Below the pieces are notes generated by a model. That model worked only from the letters and a program-made list of their open reading frames with translations, made no database searches and was not told where the DNA came from. From assembly GCA_964549495.1 (NCBI GenBank), contig CAZJWJ010000047.1:1-39019 (forward strand): a stretch of DNA of 39,019 nt, written 5' to 3'. The position numbers were made by a program, and so were the translations under genes. This document shows, piece after piece, positions 1 through 7,784 of the stretch (positions are counted from its first letter, which is position 1; the number at the start of each line of letters is the position of its first letter). This stretch comes from JACKBJ01 sp964549495. GTDB lineage: Bacteria; Chloroflexota; Anaerolineae; Epilineales; Epilineaceae.

Positions 1-155
1 CGCCGCGACCGGATGGTCGAGTAGCGGGGCACCAGCAGCACGTCGTCGAAGGTCAGCGCCGGCTCCTGACGCATCCTCAGGTGGGGGCTGGGGCTGCTGC
101 CCTCGGCCGCCTGGCTGCCGTTGCTGCGGGGGTCGGTCTGGATCACGCGGGTCAT
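1..155 (-). CDS. guaB: IMP dehydrogenase, N-terminal fragment (runs off the window)
   Basis: Reading the minus strand from the ATG at 155 gives about 51 residues before the window edge. They contain ALTFDDVLLVPRYSTIRSR, which matches the highly conserved start of IMP dehydrogenase (family pattern LTFDDVLLVPxxS), the NAD-dependent enzyme converting IMP to XMP in guanine nucleotide synthesis. The start is chosen because AGGAG lies 8 nt upstream of this ATG. An in-frame ATG at 74 (MRQEPALTFDD) would give a leader closer to the usual family length but has no visible ribosome site. A hairpin with a T-run sits only about 20 nt upstream of the gene. It probably ends the preceding transcript, or could attenuate guaB. 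The catalytic cysteine region and CBS domains lie outside the window. Confidence 0.87.
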   Translation of the reverse strand, partial: MTRVIQTDPRSNGSQAAEGSSPSPHLRMRQEPALTFDDVLLVPRYSTIRSR

Positions 156-174
156 GGCGATCGCTCCTGACACC

Positions 175-198
175 AAAAAGCGCGCCCTCGGGGCGCGC
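175..198 (-). terminator. Rho-independent terminator after the MrfA-type helicase gene
   Basis: An 8-bp perfect GC stem (180-187 with 191-198, loop TCG) is followed on the minus strand by five T (179-175). It lies about 70 nt past the helicase stop and just before the guaB ribosome site. It is most likely the end of the helicase transcript, although its position inside the guaB leader would also allow attenuation. Confidence 0.8.
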
Positions 199-266
199 AA
201 GGATCGGGCCTGGCACCCGAACTTGCGATTAACGGTAGCATGGAGCGCCGCGCGCCGGCAAGGATC

Positions 267-3227
267 TCAAGCACCTCGAGCCGGGCCTGCATGGAGGGCG
301 CGCAGGATGCCCAAGGCGTGGCGCTTGGCGTCGGGTCCCAGGTCGCCGGCCGGCCCGACGCAGGCCGGACAGCCCAGCCGGCAGGGGCAGGCCTCGATCA
401 GCTCGGCGCTGGCCCGGATCAGGCGCTCGTGGAGCTCGAAGAGGGCCTCGCCGAAGCCCAGGCCGGCCGCAGAGCGCTCGTAGACGGTGACCGTCGGCCG
501 GCCCGTACCCCGGGCCTGGCTCTCGGTCTTGACCCCCAGGTCGCGCCCGTCGCACATCAGGAAGAGCGGCGCCACGTGGCCCAGGGCATGCCCCAGCCCT
601 TGCAGCCCCCCGTGCAAGCCCAGCGCTCGCTCGGCCCGGCTGTGGCAGCCCTTGCAGAGGCTGATCAGGTTGTCCAGCTCGTTGGCCAGCCGATGGTTCT
701 CGTTCCGGCCCGGAATCCACCCAAATTCGCGGAAGGGCCGGATATGATGCACGTCATGCGCCCGCCCTTCGCGCTCCGGCGCGTTGCAGATCCTACAGCG
801 CCGCCCGTCGCGTTCCCGCGCCAGCTCGGCCTGCCGCGCCCAGCTGGGCCCGCGGTCGCGCACCGGATCGTGCTTCCAGCGCCCCATCGCCCGCAGCTCC
901 TCGACCGTCTCCTCCGTCAGCGCGAACCAGTACCCCCCGGCCACGTGCTCCTGCTCCGGCAAGTCGATCTCGCCCCAGCCCAGGGTCTCGTGGGTCCGAA
1001 AGCGGATGCGCCGGTAGCCGGTGGCCCGCGTGCGCACCTCCAGTTCGCCCTGGGCCATCTCGACCCCCTTGGCCTTGCGCTCGGCGAAGACGCGCAGGGG
1101 CCGGATGTCGACCTGGCTGGAGGCCCGGGTGTAGATGCTGCCGTCCGTTTGGCGTACATGTGCCCGCCCGGCCTCCAGGTCCAGCGTCTCGACCTGGTAG
1201 CAAGCCCCGTCGTGCAGGTAGACCGCGCCCGGATGCAGCATCAGCGGCGCGCTGGCGTATTCGACCGTGCCGAGCACTTCCTCCCGCGAGGTCCTGCCGG
1301 TGCCAGCGACTTGGCCCGCGCGCACCGACCGGAGTGCCGATCGAAGCTCGGACATGCTGGAGCTCGCGTCTCCGAGTCCCCGCTCCTCCGCCTCCGCATC
1401 CAGGCGCACGATGGCCACCGCCTGCGGACCCGCGCTGCGCAGGCTGACCGACTCGGCCGGATAGCTGCCCGACATCCAATGCCACGCGGCGCCCACCCGC
1501 TGCAGCTCACCGCGCGCCTCGAGCACGGCCAGCAGCTCGCCGGCCGTCGGGGGCGGATCGCCGGTGCGGGACGCGGCCGAGTCCGAGTCCGACCCAAGCA
1601 TTGCATCCGGGTCTTCATCCGACTCGGGTTCCACGTCATCGACCTCGAGATCCGGATCGACGCCGAAGGGCCGGGCGGCTTCGTCGGCATCGAAGGGCAG
1701 CTCGAAGGCGGCGCAGCGCAGGTGGTCCAAGAGCAAGAGCAGGTGGTCCGGGTCGATGCGCGCGTGTTCGGGCGAGCCCTCGAAGAGGTAGTCCGGATGG
1801 CGGGCGATGAACTGGTCGATGGGGCTGGCGCTGGCCACCAGGATGGCCAAGGCCTCCTCGCCGCGCCGGCCGGCCCGGCCGGCCTGCTGCCAGGTGCTGG
1901 CGATGCTGCCGGGGTAGCCGACCATCACGCAGGCGTCCAGCTGGCCGATGTCGATGCCCAATTCCAGCGCGTTGGTGGCCACCACCCCCCGCAGCCGGCC
2001 CTCGCGCAGGGCGGCCTCGATCTCGCGCCGCTCGCCGGCGGTGTATCCGCCGCGGTAGCCCCGAACCAAGGGCATGCCATCTTCCGGCTCGGCCTTCCAA
2101 CCCTCCTTGCCCAGGCCCTCTCCCAGGTAGCGCAGCACCAGCTCGGCCGTCTGCCGCGTGCGGGCGAAGACGATGGTCTGCACGCCGGCCGCCAGGCAGC
2201 GCCGGGCCAGGGTCTCGGCTTCCAGGATGGCGCTGCGGCGCAGGTTGAGCTCCTCGTCGACCAAGGGCGGGTTGTAGATGAAGAAGCGCTTGGGCCCGCG
2301 CGGCGCGCCGTCGTCGTCGACCACGGTCACCGGCGCGCCGGCCAGCCAGGACGCGAGCTGCCCGGGGTTGGCGATGGTGGCCGAGCCGAAGGAAAGGCGC
2401 GGCCGGCCGGGACGGCCGAAGCGGCGCGAAACCCGAGCGTTGCCACACTCGCCCACCCCACCGAACTCCTCCGGTCCTCGACTCTCGCTAGACCCGCCGC
2501 TCACGCTCGCCCAGTCGCTCCCAGGCTCCCGGTCGCCTTCCTCGGCCCCGCCTCGCCAAGGCTCGGCGTGGAAGCGCGTCAGCCGCCGCAAGCGCCGCAG
2601 CAGGTTCGCCACGTGGCTGCCGAAGATGCCGCGATAGACGTGCATCTCGTCGAGCACCAGATCGCTCAGCCCGCCCAGGAAGTCGGCCCAGTCGGCATGG
2701 CGGGGCAGGATGCCGGCATGCAGCATGTCCGGGTTGCTGACGATGACCCGTGACTCGCGCCGGATCGTCCGCCGCGCGTTCTGGGGCGTGTCGCCATCGT
2801 AGGCGGCCGGCTTCAGCCCGGCATCCGGCAGCAGCGCGTCCCAGGCCTGCAGCACCGCCAGCTGATCGCGGGCTAGGGCCTTGGTCGGAAAGAGCAGCAG
2901 CGCCCGCGCCTCGGGCCGGCGCAGCAGCCCGTCGAGCATCGGCAGCAGGTAGGCCAGGCTCTTGCCGGAGGCGGTGCCGGCCACCGTGGCCACGTGCTCG
3001 CCCTGCAGTGCCGCGGCCACCGCCAGGCTCTGGTGTCGGTAGAGCCGCTCGATGCCCAGCTGCGCTGCGGCCGGCCGCAGGTCCGGGTGCAGCTCCTCCG
3101 GCCAGGGCCCGTAGCGCGCCTCGCGGGCCGGCAGTTCCCGCAAGGCCTCGATCTGCGATGCGAAGCGCGGCTCGCTCTCCAGCTGCCGCGCCAGGTCGGC
3201 CAGCGTCAGCCGAAAGGGCTGCGGCAT
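267..3227 (-). CDS. mrfA: MrfA/YprA-type DEAD/DEAH helicase with an internal HNH nuclease module and DUF1998 zinc site
   Basis: 986 aa superfamily 2 helicase. Visible motifs: Walker A AGTASGKS (83-90), DEMH box (193-196), SATIANP (282-288) and motif VI QQAGRAGRRG (447-456). The C-terminal cysteine cluster CPCRLGCPAC (947-956) is the metal site of the DUF1998 region found in Bacillus subtilis MrfA, which acts with the exonuclease MrfB in repair of mitomycin-type DNA damage. An MrfB-like gene lies at 19649-21001. Residues about 805-865 form an HNH fold inside that C-terminal region: CxxC at 811/814, DVHH (825-828), an Asn-rich stretch, and CKGC (858-861). Low-complexity insertions occur near 225-270 and 530-560. 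The usual family length is about 750 aa, and the HNH module plus these inserts explain the excess. The start ATG overlaps the upstream stop (TGATG), implying translational coupling. The helicase call is firm. The effect of the HNH module is unknown. Confidence 0.88.
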   Translation of the reverse strand: MPQPFRLTLADLARQLESEPRFASQIEALRELPAREARYGPWPEELHPDLRPAAAQLGIERLYRHQSLAVAAALQGEHVATVAGTASGKSLAYLLPMLDGLLRRPEARALLLFPTKALARDQLAVLQAWDALLPDAGLKPAAYDGDTPQNARRTIRRESRVIVSNPDMLHAGILPRHADWADFLGGLSDLVLDEMHVYRGIFGSHVANLLRRLRRLTRFHAEPWRGGAEEGDREPGSDWASVSGGSSESRGPEEFGGVGECGNARVSRRFGRPGRPRLSFGSATIANPGQLASWLAGAPVTVVDDDGAPRGPKRFFIYNPPLVDEELNLRRSAILEAETLARRCLAAGVQTIVFARTRQTAELVLRYLGEGLGKEGWKAEPEDGMPLVRGYRGGYTAGERREIEAALREGRLRGVVATNALELGIDIGQLDACVMVGYPGSIASTWQQAGRAGRRGEEALAILVASASPIDQFIARHPDYLFEGSPEHARIDPDHLLLLLDHLRCAAFELPFDADEAARPFGVDPDLEVDDVEPESDEDPDAMLGSDSDSAASRTGDPPPTAGELLAVLEARGELQRVGAAWHWMSGSYPAESVSLRSAGPQAVAIVRLDAEAEERGLGDASSSMSELRSALRSVRAGQVAGTGRTSREEVLGTVEYASAPLMLHPGAVYLHDGACYQVETLDLEAGRAHVRQTDGSIYTRASSQVDIRPLRVFAERKAKGVEMAQGELEVRTRATGYRRIRFRTHETLGWGEIDLPEQEHVAGGYWFALTEETVEELRAMGRWKHDPVRDRGPSWARQAELARERDGRRCRICNAPEREGRAHDVHHIRPFREFGWIPGRNENHRLANELDNLISLCKGCHSRAERALGLHGGLQGLGHALGHVAPLFLMCDGRDLGVKTESQARGTGRPTVTVYERSAAGLGFGEALFELHERLIRASAELIEACPCRLGCPACVGPAGDLGPDAKRHALGILRALHAGPARGA

Positions 3228-4075
3228 CAGGCCGGCTCGTCCGCTTCGGGGCCCGAGTCCTCGACGATGTCAGAGCTCGATCCCGTCACGTCGAGTTCGG
3301 CGTCCCCGCCCTCGTCCCCGGCATCCCCATCCTGGTCGCCGCTCGAGCCCGATTCCACCGTATCCGTTTCGGACTCCGTTTCCGCTTCCGATTCCAGGAC
3401 GAAGTCTGCACTTGGTTCTGCTGCTTCTGCTTCGGCATCCGATACCAACTCGACGCCCGCAGCCGATTGGACCTCGACTTCGGGCTCGGCGGCCTCGATG
3501 ATCGAAGGCTGCGCGATCTCCGGTCGAGCCTCCGGTGAAGCGATGAAGGCCATACCCCGTTCCAACTCGTCGACCTCCACATCGGTCACCACCTCCGGTG
3601 CCGCCAGCTCGGACCAGCGGTAGCGCAGCTCGGGCTGCTTGGACCACAGACGGACCGTGCGCTCGGCCGGCAAGGCGCCCGCGGTCTCCATCGCCTGCGC
3701 GGCCACCGCCGCCGATAGGTTGGGGACGCGGGCCACCAGGACCAGGGCGCCACGATCCAGGCCTTCGGTGGCCAGCGATGCGGTGGGCTCGGGCAGTCCC
3801 AGCTGCTGGAGGCGATGCCGGGCGTTCGCCCGGACCTGCTCGGGGCCGGGAGGGCTGGGCGTGGCGTCATGCATCGAGCTGCTCGACCGAGTGCGCTCGT
3901 CTTCTAGGGAGGTCTCGGAGCCTGCCGTCCAGGGGTCCTCCGTGTCACCAGCTACTGGCGCGGGGAGCTCGGGCAGGAGGATCAGGTCGCGGTCCTCGAA
4001 GCCCAGCTCGCGCAGCAGGTGCAGGGCCATGCCGGCCGGTTGGGGTGCGTCGAATAGGGCTGTGACGTAGCGCAT
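3227..4075 (-). CDS. General-stress-protein-17M (YflT)-like N-terminal domain with acidic tail
   Basis: 282 aa. The first ~30 residues (VTALFDAPQPAGMALHLLREL...) and a later segment (GALVLVARVPNLSAAVAAQAM, near 112-132) resemble the two halves of the small YflT / general-stress-17M domain, a ferredoxin-like fold of unknown biochemical role. Between them sits a polar insert, and from about residue 185 the protein is an acidic low-complexity tail rich in Glu, Asp and Ser. No signal peptide or membrane segment is seen. It is the first gene of a two-gene unit with the helicase, whose ATG overlaps this stop codon by one base. No Shine-Dalgarno sequence is visible before the ATG at 4075. A promoter candidate about 165 nt upstream would give a leader containing a strong hairpin. 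The family assignment is inference from pattern only. Confidence 0.6.
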   Translation of the reverse strand: MRYVTALFDAPQPAGMALHLLRELGFEDRDLILLPELPAPVAGDTEDPWTAGSETSLEDERTRSSSSMHDATPSPPGPEQVRANARHRLQQLGLPEPTASLATEGLDRGALVLVARVPNLSAAVAAQAMETAGALPAERTVRLWSKQPELRYRWSELAAPEVVTDVEVDELERGMAFIASPEARPEIAQPSIIEAAEPEVEVQSAAGVELVSDAEAEAAEPSADFVLESEAETESETDTVESGSSGDQDGDAGDEGGDAELDVTGSSSDIVEDSGPEADEPA

Positions 4076-4127
4076 GTCAGCATCCGTGCTCGGTGTCGGT
4101 TCGATCCTTCGGTTCGCCCGTCGACGA

Positions 4128-4162
4128 GGCCCCAGCGCAGTGTGTCGCGCGGCGCTGGGGCC
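4128..4162 (-). other. Strong 11-bp stem-loop in the leader of gene 3227-4075
   Basis: 4128-4138 and 4152-4162 are perfect inverted repeats (GGCCCCAGCGC / GCGCTGGGGCC) around a 13-nt loop. No T-run follows on either strand. It lies between the stop of the secreted-protein gene (4311) and the ATG at 4075. It could be the 3' end of the upstream transcript or a leader structure of the downstream gene. Confidence 0.6.
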
Positions 4163-4237
4163 CGGCGCGTCCGAACGATGATCGGGATCCTCGTAGACCC
4201 CCCGTCCATTGACGCTAGCGATGCCGTGGCAGGCTCG

Positions 4238-4267
4238 ATGATAGCGTGCGGGCGAGCTCGCCGTCAG
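4238..4267 (-). promoter_or_regulatory. Promoter candidate for the stress-like gene and helicase unit
   Basis: On the minus strand CTGACG (4267-4262), an 18-nt spacer and TATCAT (4243-4238) resemble a primary-sigma promoter. Transcription would start near 4231 and give a leader of about 155 nt that includes the 4128-4162 stem-loop. Position fits; strength is inferred only. Confidence 0.5.
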
Positions 4268-4310
4268 TCGCGGCCCGTCTCATGTTCGGGTTGCCGCGTT
4301 CGCGACGCTG

Positions 4311-6377
4311 TCATCTCGGCCGGCAATCGTCGCCACTTCCCGCAAACTGCTCGAGCATCGCGCTCCGGATCGCCAGCACGGTCCAGGGATAGACGGAGTC
4401 GAGTCGGAACGCGCGGCTGCTGCGAAGTCCGTCACGCGGCCCACCGCTCCCGCCTCCCCGGCCGATCCGGTCGTCTTCGAACGAGACGGCGCTCGAGGCG
4501 ACCGGAGCGGCGTCGACGATCCCATCCGGATGCGTCCAGTGGCTCGAGCTGACCACGGCGCTTCCGACGAAGCCGGAGGGTAGGAAGCCCAGGCTCGGAC
4601 CGCTCAGATCGACCCTGCGGTTCGCGCTGAGACGCAGGCATAGTCGGTCGACCAGCCCGTTCTGGTCGAGGATCCAGGTCGTCGCGGTCGCCCGGTGACC
4701 TTCGGGGGCCAGCAGGGCGACGTGGGTGGCGGGCACGCCATCCGAAGCATCTCGGCGCAGCCGGGGCAGGACCAGCATGCCGGCGCTTCCGATCTGCGTT
4801 TCGGGCGCGCTCTCGAGACCGACGAGCGCGTCGATTCCTTGCTCGAGGACTCCGCGCGTCTCCATCGCGTGGGCTGCGTAGGCTGGGCCCTCGGGATCAT
4901 CCATCCGCTCGACCTCTACGACGCCGGCCAGGTAGGGCCAGTGGTATTGTCGGGTCCCGTCGCCGAGCCCCTCGACCGCGTCGTGCGCCGGCCGGCTCTC
5001 GACGCGCAGGCTGCCCCGCCATTCGGCGGGCAGGTCGGCCACCTGACCCAGGTCATAGGTCCGGGCCTGCAGCGGGCAGAGCCAGTCGACGAGCGTCTGC
5101 CCCTGGCCGGACGCGGCGACGAAGTGCAAGGTGATGCGCCCGGCCAGGCGCTCACTGCGATTGAGCAGGGTGACGCGGCTCTTCCAGCCGTCACCCTGCC
5201 GAAGGTCGGATGCATGGACCGCCGCGGCCGCGCCGGCATGATCTCGGAGATGCTCTGCATCGATGGTGTCGGAGAGAAGGGGCAGCGCGACGCCGCGGTA
5301 GCTGGCCAGCCCACTCGGGCCGACCAGGTCCGCCGCGATGATCAGGGGAGCGCTGCTGATCGCGCGGACCGAGCCGCGCCAGTCCGCCCCGACCACGTCG
5401 CTGACGCGGATCGAGTGGCTCTCGCTCGACGCGAGCAGCACGAACCGATGCAGCGGATCCGTCGCGCAGTCCGCATGCGGCCGGAACCAGATCTGGATCC
5501 GGGAACAGTCGTAGCCCGCGTTTTGCAGGTAGAGCCAGGTTTCGCGCTCGTCGCTCGCGTCGGTGACGACCAGGGGCCAATCGTATACGAGGCCGCCACG
5601 GTGAGGATCGTAAATGCCGAGCTCCCTGCCCGATCCGCCGGCGTAGGCCGATCGGGCCGCCTCCACGGCTGAGCCGCCGAGCAGGCAATCCCGCTGCACG
5701 TCGACGACCAGCTGACCCTGGCCGGCCGCCTCGCGCATGTCGATGCCGTCGAATTGAAGCCCCTCTGAATAGGCTTTCAACAAGGCACGTGGCTCTTCTT
5801 GGATTTCGATCAGCGAATATCGTGAGATGAAGCGGCACATCCAGTCGGCTGCGCGCACCTCCTGATCCTCTTCATGCGGGCCGCCTTGCAGTCGCACGAC
5901 ACGATCCTCGAAGCGCAGGATCACGCCGCTCTTGCTGCCGGTGGGGATCTGTGCGCCCAGCTGCCACCAGCTGCTCCACGGTCGGATCAAGCCACTGCAG
6001 CGAACATTGATGGGCCCGGCCGCCTGGGGCGGGCAGAAGCCGGGTTCGCCCCAGAACATCGACAAGGCCACCGCCGGCTCGGCGCCGACGTTGAAGATCG
6101 TCAGCCAGGACTCGCAGATATCGTCGTCGCCCAGGAAGTCCAGCACGGGCAGGTAGACCGGATGGCTGATGAGGGGATCCGGCGTCAGATCGTCTTCCAC
6201 GGGCGTGGGCTCGATCTGCGCGCGCGCCGGGGGATTGGCCTCGCCGTGGAGGAGGGCGGCCACGCCGGTCAGGACGAGCAGGGCCAGGACGCGAGCGCAG
6301 CGCACCGCGACCATCGCTCGTCGCCGCCGCGCGGGACGATTCTTCGGCCTCGAGTGCTCCGCGGGTGTGCACGTCAT
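4311..6377 (-). CDS. Secreted Chloroflexota-type surface protein, function unknown
   Basis: 688 aa. A basic N-terminus (RPARRRR) is followed by a hydrophobic stretch (about 28-44) and ARAQ near 53, a plausible signal peptidase I site. Soon after comes VYLPVLDFLG, the short YLPV-type motif typical of exported Chloroflexota proteins, then ICESWLTIFNVG. The rest looks like repeated beta-rich domains with several Cys (for example CPPQAAGPINVRC, CPLQARTYDLG); no catalytic motif is recognised. The start at 6377 is supported by TTGCGG, a 17-nt spacer and TAGCCT ending 6 nt before the ATG, which implies a leaderless mRNA. A shorter start at residue 22 (MVAVRC) would also keep the signal peptide. It stands alone between intergenic regions. 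Likely secreted or surface-exposed; role unknown. Confidence 0.75.
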   Translation of the reverse strand: MTCTPAEHSRPKNRPARRRRAMVAVRCARVLALLVLTGVAALLHGEANPPARAQIEPTPVEDDLTPDPLISHPVYLPVLDFLGDDDICESWLTIFNVGAEPAVALSMFWGEPGFCPPQAAGPINVRCSGLIRPWSSWWQLGAQIPTGSKSGVILRFEDRVVRLQGGPHEEDQEVRAADWMCRFISRYSLIEIQEEPRALLKAYSEGLQFDGIDMREAAGQGQLVVDVQRDCLLGGSAVEAARSAYAGGSGRELGIYDPHRGGLVYDWPLVVTDASDERETWLYLQNAGYDCSRIQIWFRPHADCATDPLHRFVLLASSESHSIRVSDVVGADWRGSVRAISSAPLIIAADLVGPSGLASYRGVALPLLSDTIDAEHLRDHAGAAAAVHASDLRQGDGWKSRVTLLNRSERLAGRITLHFVAASGQGQTLVDWLCPLQARTYDLGQVADLPAEWRGSLRVESRPAHDAVEGLGDGTRQYHWPYLAGVVEVERMDDPEGPAYAAHAMETRGVLEQGIDALVGLESAPETQIGSAGMLVLPRLRRDASDGVPATHVALLAPEGHRATATTWILDQNGLVDRLCLRLSANRRVDLSGPSLGFLPSGFVGSAVVSSSHWTHPDGIVDAAPVASSAVSFEDDRIGRGGGSGGPRDGLRSSRAFRLDSVYPWTVLAIRSAMLEQFAGSGDDCRPR

Positions 6378-6383
6378 GGGGTT

Positions 6384-6412
6384 AGGCTAGGCCGATCGCG
6401 TCCATGCCGCAA
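6384..6412 (-). promoter_or_regulatory. Promoter of the 4311-6377 gene, leaderless geometry
   Basis: Minus strand TTGCGG (6412-6407), 17-nt spacer, TAGCCT (6389-6384), then 6 nt to the ATG at 6377. The transcript would begin at or next to the A of the ATG. No ribosome binding site is present. Confidence 0.5.
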
Positions 6413-6646
6413 CTCCGTCGTGGCTCTGGCTGCGCAGGGTGCCGCCTACAGGATGTGTGATCTGGAGCCCTTTCCGCGCGATCCTTCGACTGGGACCAAT
6501 CGACCTGTATGCTGTACTGCATGCGCCCAGCGAACTCGTTGTCCGAGGCTGGGGAGAACTGCGATCCCCCCCGTCGGGACTTGCTCTCGGGCACTGCGGG
6601 CAGTGGGCGATCGAAAACTCCGACAATGGGCGCGCGGCAATCGCGA

Positions 6647-6756
6647 GGTTCAATAGCCCACTCGCGTCGGTTCAATAAACCACTCGCTTCGGTTCAATGG
6701 CCCACTCGCCGCGCGTCAATAACCCACTCGGCTTGATTCAATGGCCCACTCCGATC
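6647..6756 (+). repeat. Five tandem copies of a 22-bp repeat, plus one inverted partial copy
   Basis: Units start at 6647, 6669, 6691, 6713 and 6735, each exactly 22 bp, with core TTCAAT(A/G)(G/A)CCCACTCG; units differ mainly in the last 4-5 bases and positions 9-11. A copy in reverse orientation, AGTGGGCGATCGAA at 6602-6615, matches the inverted core at 12 of 14 positions. Exact phasing without unique spacers argues against CRISPR and for a row of protein-binding sites. IS21-family transposons are known to have multiple ~20-bp repeats at their ends, so a remnant transposon end is one reading; no transposase gene is present in the window. Confidence 0.9.
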
Positions 6757-6781
6757 CCGAGTCGTGGAGGTTGGCCAAACG

Positions 6782-7063
6782 ATGAAACGGAGCAGCAGGA
6801 TCCTGGTGTCAACCGTGGTGAGCGTGTCGAACTTCCTGATCGTCTCGCTCATCGGCTCGCGAATCGATCGCGCTGCGGCCGAGGCCGACTTCATGCTGGC
6901 CACGCCACTCGAGGGAATCGTCGCAATTGCGCTGATGTTCCCTGCCATTCTCCTTCCGGAGGCATTCGAGCTCGCCAGCCTTCCTGTCGTGGTGCTGCTG
7001 AACAGCGTGGCCTGGGGGTTTGCGACGTACTTCGTGCTCGGCGCCTTCCGGAGAGCACCGTGA
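6782..7063 (+). CDS. Small two-helix membrane protein
   Basis: 93 aa from the ATG at 6782. GGAGG lies 12 nt upstream; a GTG at 6764 would overlap that ribosome site and is therefore rejected. Two hydrophobic segments, about residues 8-26 and 42-62, with a third near 66-84, suggest a small integral membrane protein. No family was recognised. The stop overlaps the GTG start of the following methyltransferase (GTGA), so the two are translationally coupled. It lies directly behind the 22-bp repeat array, so it and the methyltransferase may be controlled by, or have arrived with, that array; this is inference. Confidence 0.7.
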   Translation: MKRSSRILVSTVVSVSNFLIVSLIGSRIDRAAAEADFMLATPLEGIVAIALMFPAILLPEAFELASLPVVVLLNSVAWGFATYFVLGAFRRAP

Positions 7064-7755
7064 ACCGTTCCGAGCTCGAGGCCCTGTTCGATCAGCAGGC
7101 GGCCGGCTACGACGCGCAGTGGGACCGGATGGCGCCCGTACGAGAAGGGCTCTACTTCCTGCTCGAGTCCATCTTCGCCGGCCTCCCGTCCGACGCGCGC
7201 ATCCTCTGCGTCGGCGTCGGGACCGGGGTGGAGCTGGCGCATCTGGCCAGAAGGCACCCGCGATGGCGCTTCACGGCGGTGGAGCCGGCCGGCAAGATGC
7301 TCGACGTCTGCCGGCGCCGCGCCGAGACGGAGGGTTTTGCGTCGCGCTGTCACCTTCACGAGGGCTACTTGGAGACGCTTCCGGAGATGGACCCGCATCA
7401 CGCGGCCACCAGCTTCCTGGTGTCGCAGTTCATCCTGGATTCCAGGGCGCGCGTAGCGTTCTTCCAATCCATCGCAGAGCGGCTCCTGCCCGGCGGGATC
7501 CTCGCCAGCTCCGACTTGGCCGCGGATCTCGATAGCGAGGCCTTCGAACTGCTCCTGCCCCTCTGGACGAGTCTGCTGTCGGGTGCGCCGGCCTCAGCGG
7601 AGGCCCTGGAGCGAACGCGGAGCGCCTACACCCGCGACGTGGCCGTGTTGCCACCAGCGCAGGTCGCGACGATCATCCGGTCGGGTGGTCTCGAATCCGT
7701 GGTGCCCTTCTACCAAGCGGGGCTGCTCCATGCTTGGGTTGCCCGTCGAGCGTAG
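7060..7755 (+). CDS. Class I SAM-dependent methyltransferase
   Basis: 231 aa from a GTG start that overlaps the preceding stop (GTGA), with GGAGAG about 5 nt upstream. The N-terminus FDQQAAGYDAQWDRM is typical of small-molecule and menaquinone-type methyltransferases. Motif I is VGVGTGVEL (51-59), followed by the acidic ribose-binding residue in TAVEPAGKM (Glu75) and the post-I region EGYLETLP. A later segment SQFILDSRARVAFFQSIAERLLPGGILASSD fits motifs IV to VI of the Rossmann-fold enzymes. The substrate cannot be told from the sequence. It forms a two-gene unit with the small membrane protein and converges on the LCP gene with only 29 nt between stops. Confidence 0.85.
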   Translation: MNRSELEALFDQQAAGYDAQWDRMAPVREGLYFLLESIFAGLPSDARILCVGVGTGVELAHLARRHPRWRFTAVEPAGKMLDVCRRRAETEGFASRCHLHEGYLETLPEMDPHHAATSFLVSQFILDSRARVAFFQSIAERLLPGGILASSDLAADLDSEAFELLLPLWTSLLSGAPASAEALERTRSAYTRDVAVLPPAQVATIIRSGGLESVVPFYQAGLLHAWVARRA

Positions 7756-7784
7756 CACAGGCTGTATCCAGCTGGGCTCCGAGC

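Larger units (their letters stand above)
4076..4310. other. Intergenic leader region between two minus-strand genes
   Basis: 235 nt without a supported gene. It holds the promoter candidate at 4238-4267 and the stem-loop at 4128-4162. Nothing else recognisable was seen. Confidence 0.6.
6378..6781. other. Gene-free region with promoter and 22-bp repeat array
   Basis: About 400 nt. 6384-6412 is the promoter of the leftward gene; 6602-6615 and 6647-6756 carry the repeat motif; 6765-6769 (GGAGG) is the ribosome site of the next gene. Base composition between 6480 and 6780 is visibly less GC-rich than the neighbours. Short open frames here show no recognisable protein. Confidence 0.6.

Noticed and set aside
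199..245. tRNA-like TTCGGGTGCC segment upstream of guaB
   Set aside because: No acceptor or anticodon stems can be drawn; probably chance.
240..2753. Long open frame on the plus strand, antisense to the helicase gene
   Set aside because: GC-rich shadow of the real gene; Pro/Gly/Arg/Ala-rich product without domains. The same applies to the long plus-strand frame over 15824-19639 and the long minus-strand frame over 10191-12290.
6647..6756. CRISPR array
   Set aside because: Repeats are directly adjacent with no unique spacers of constant length, and there are no cas genes.
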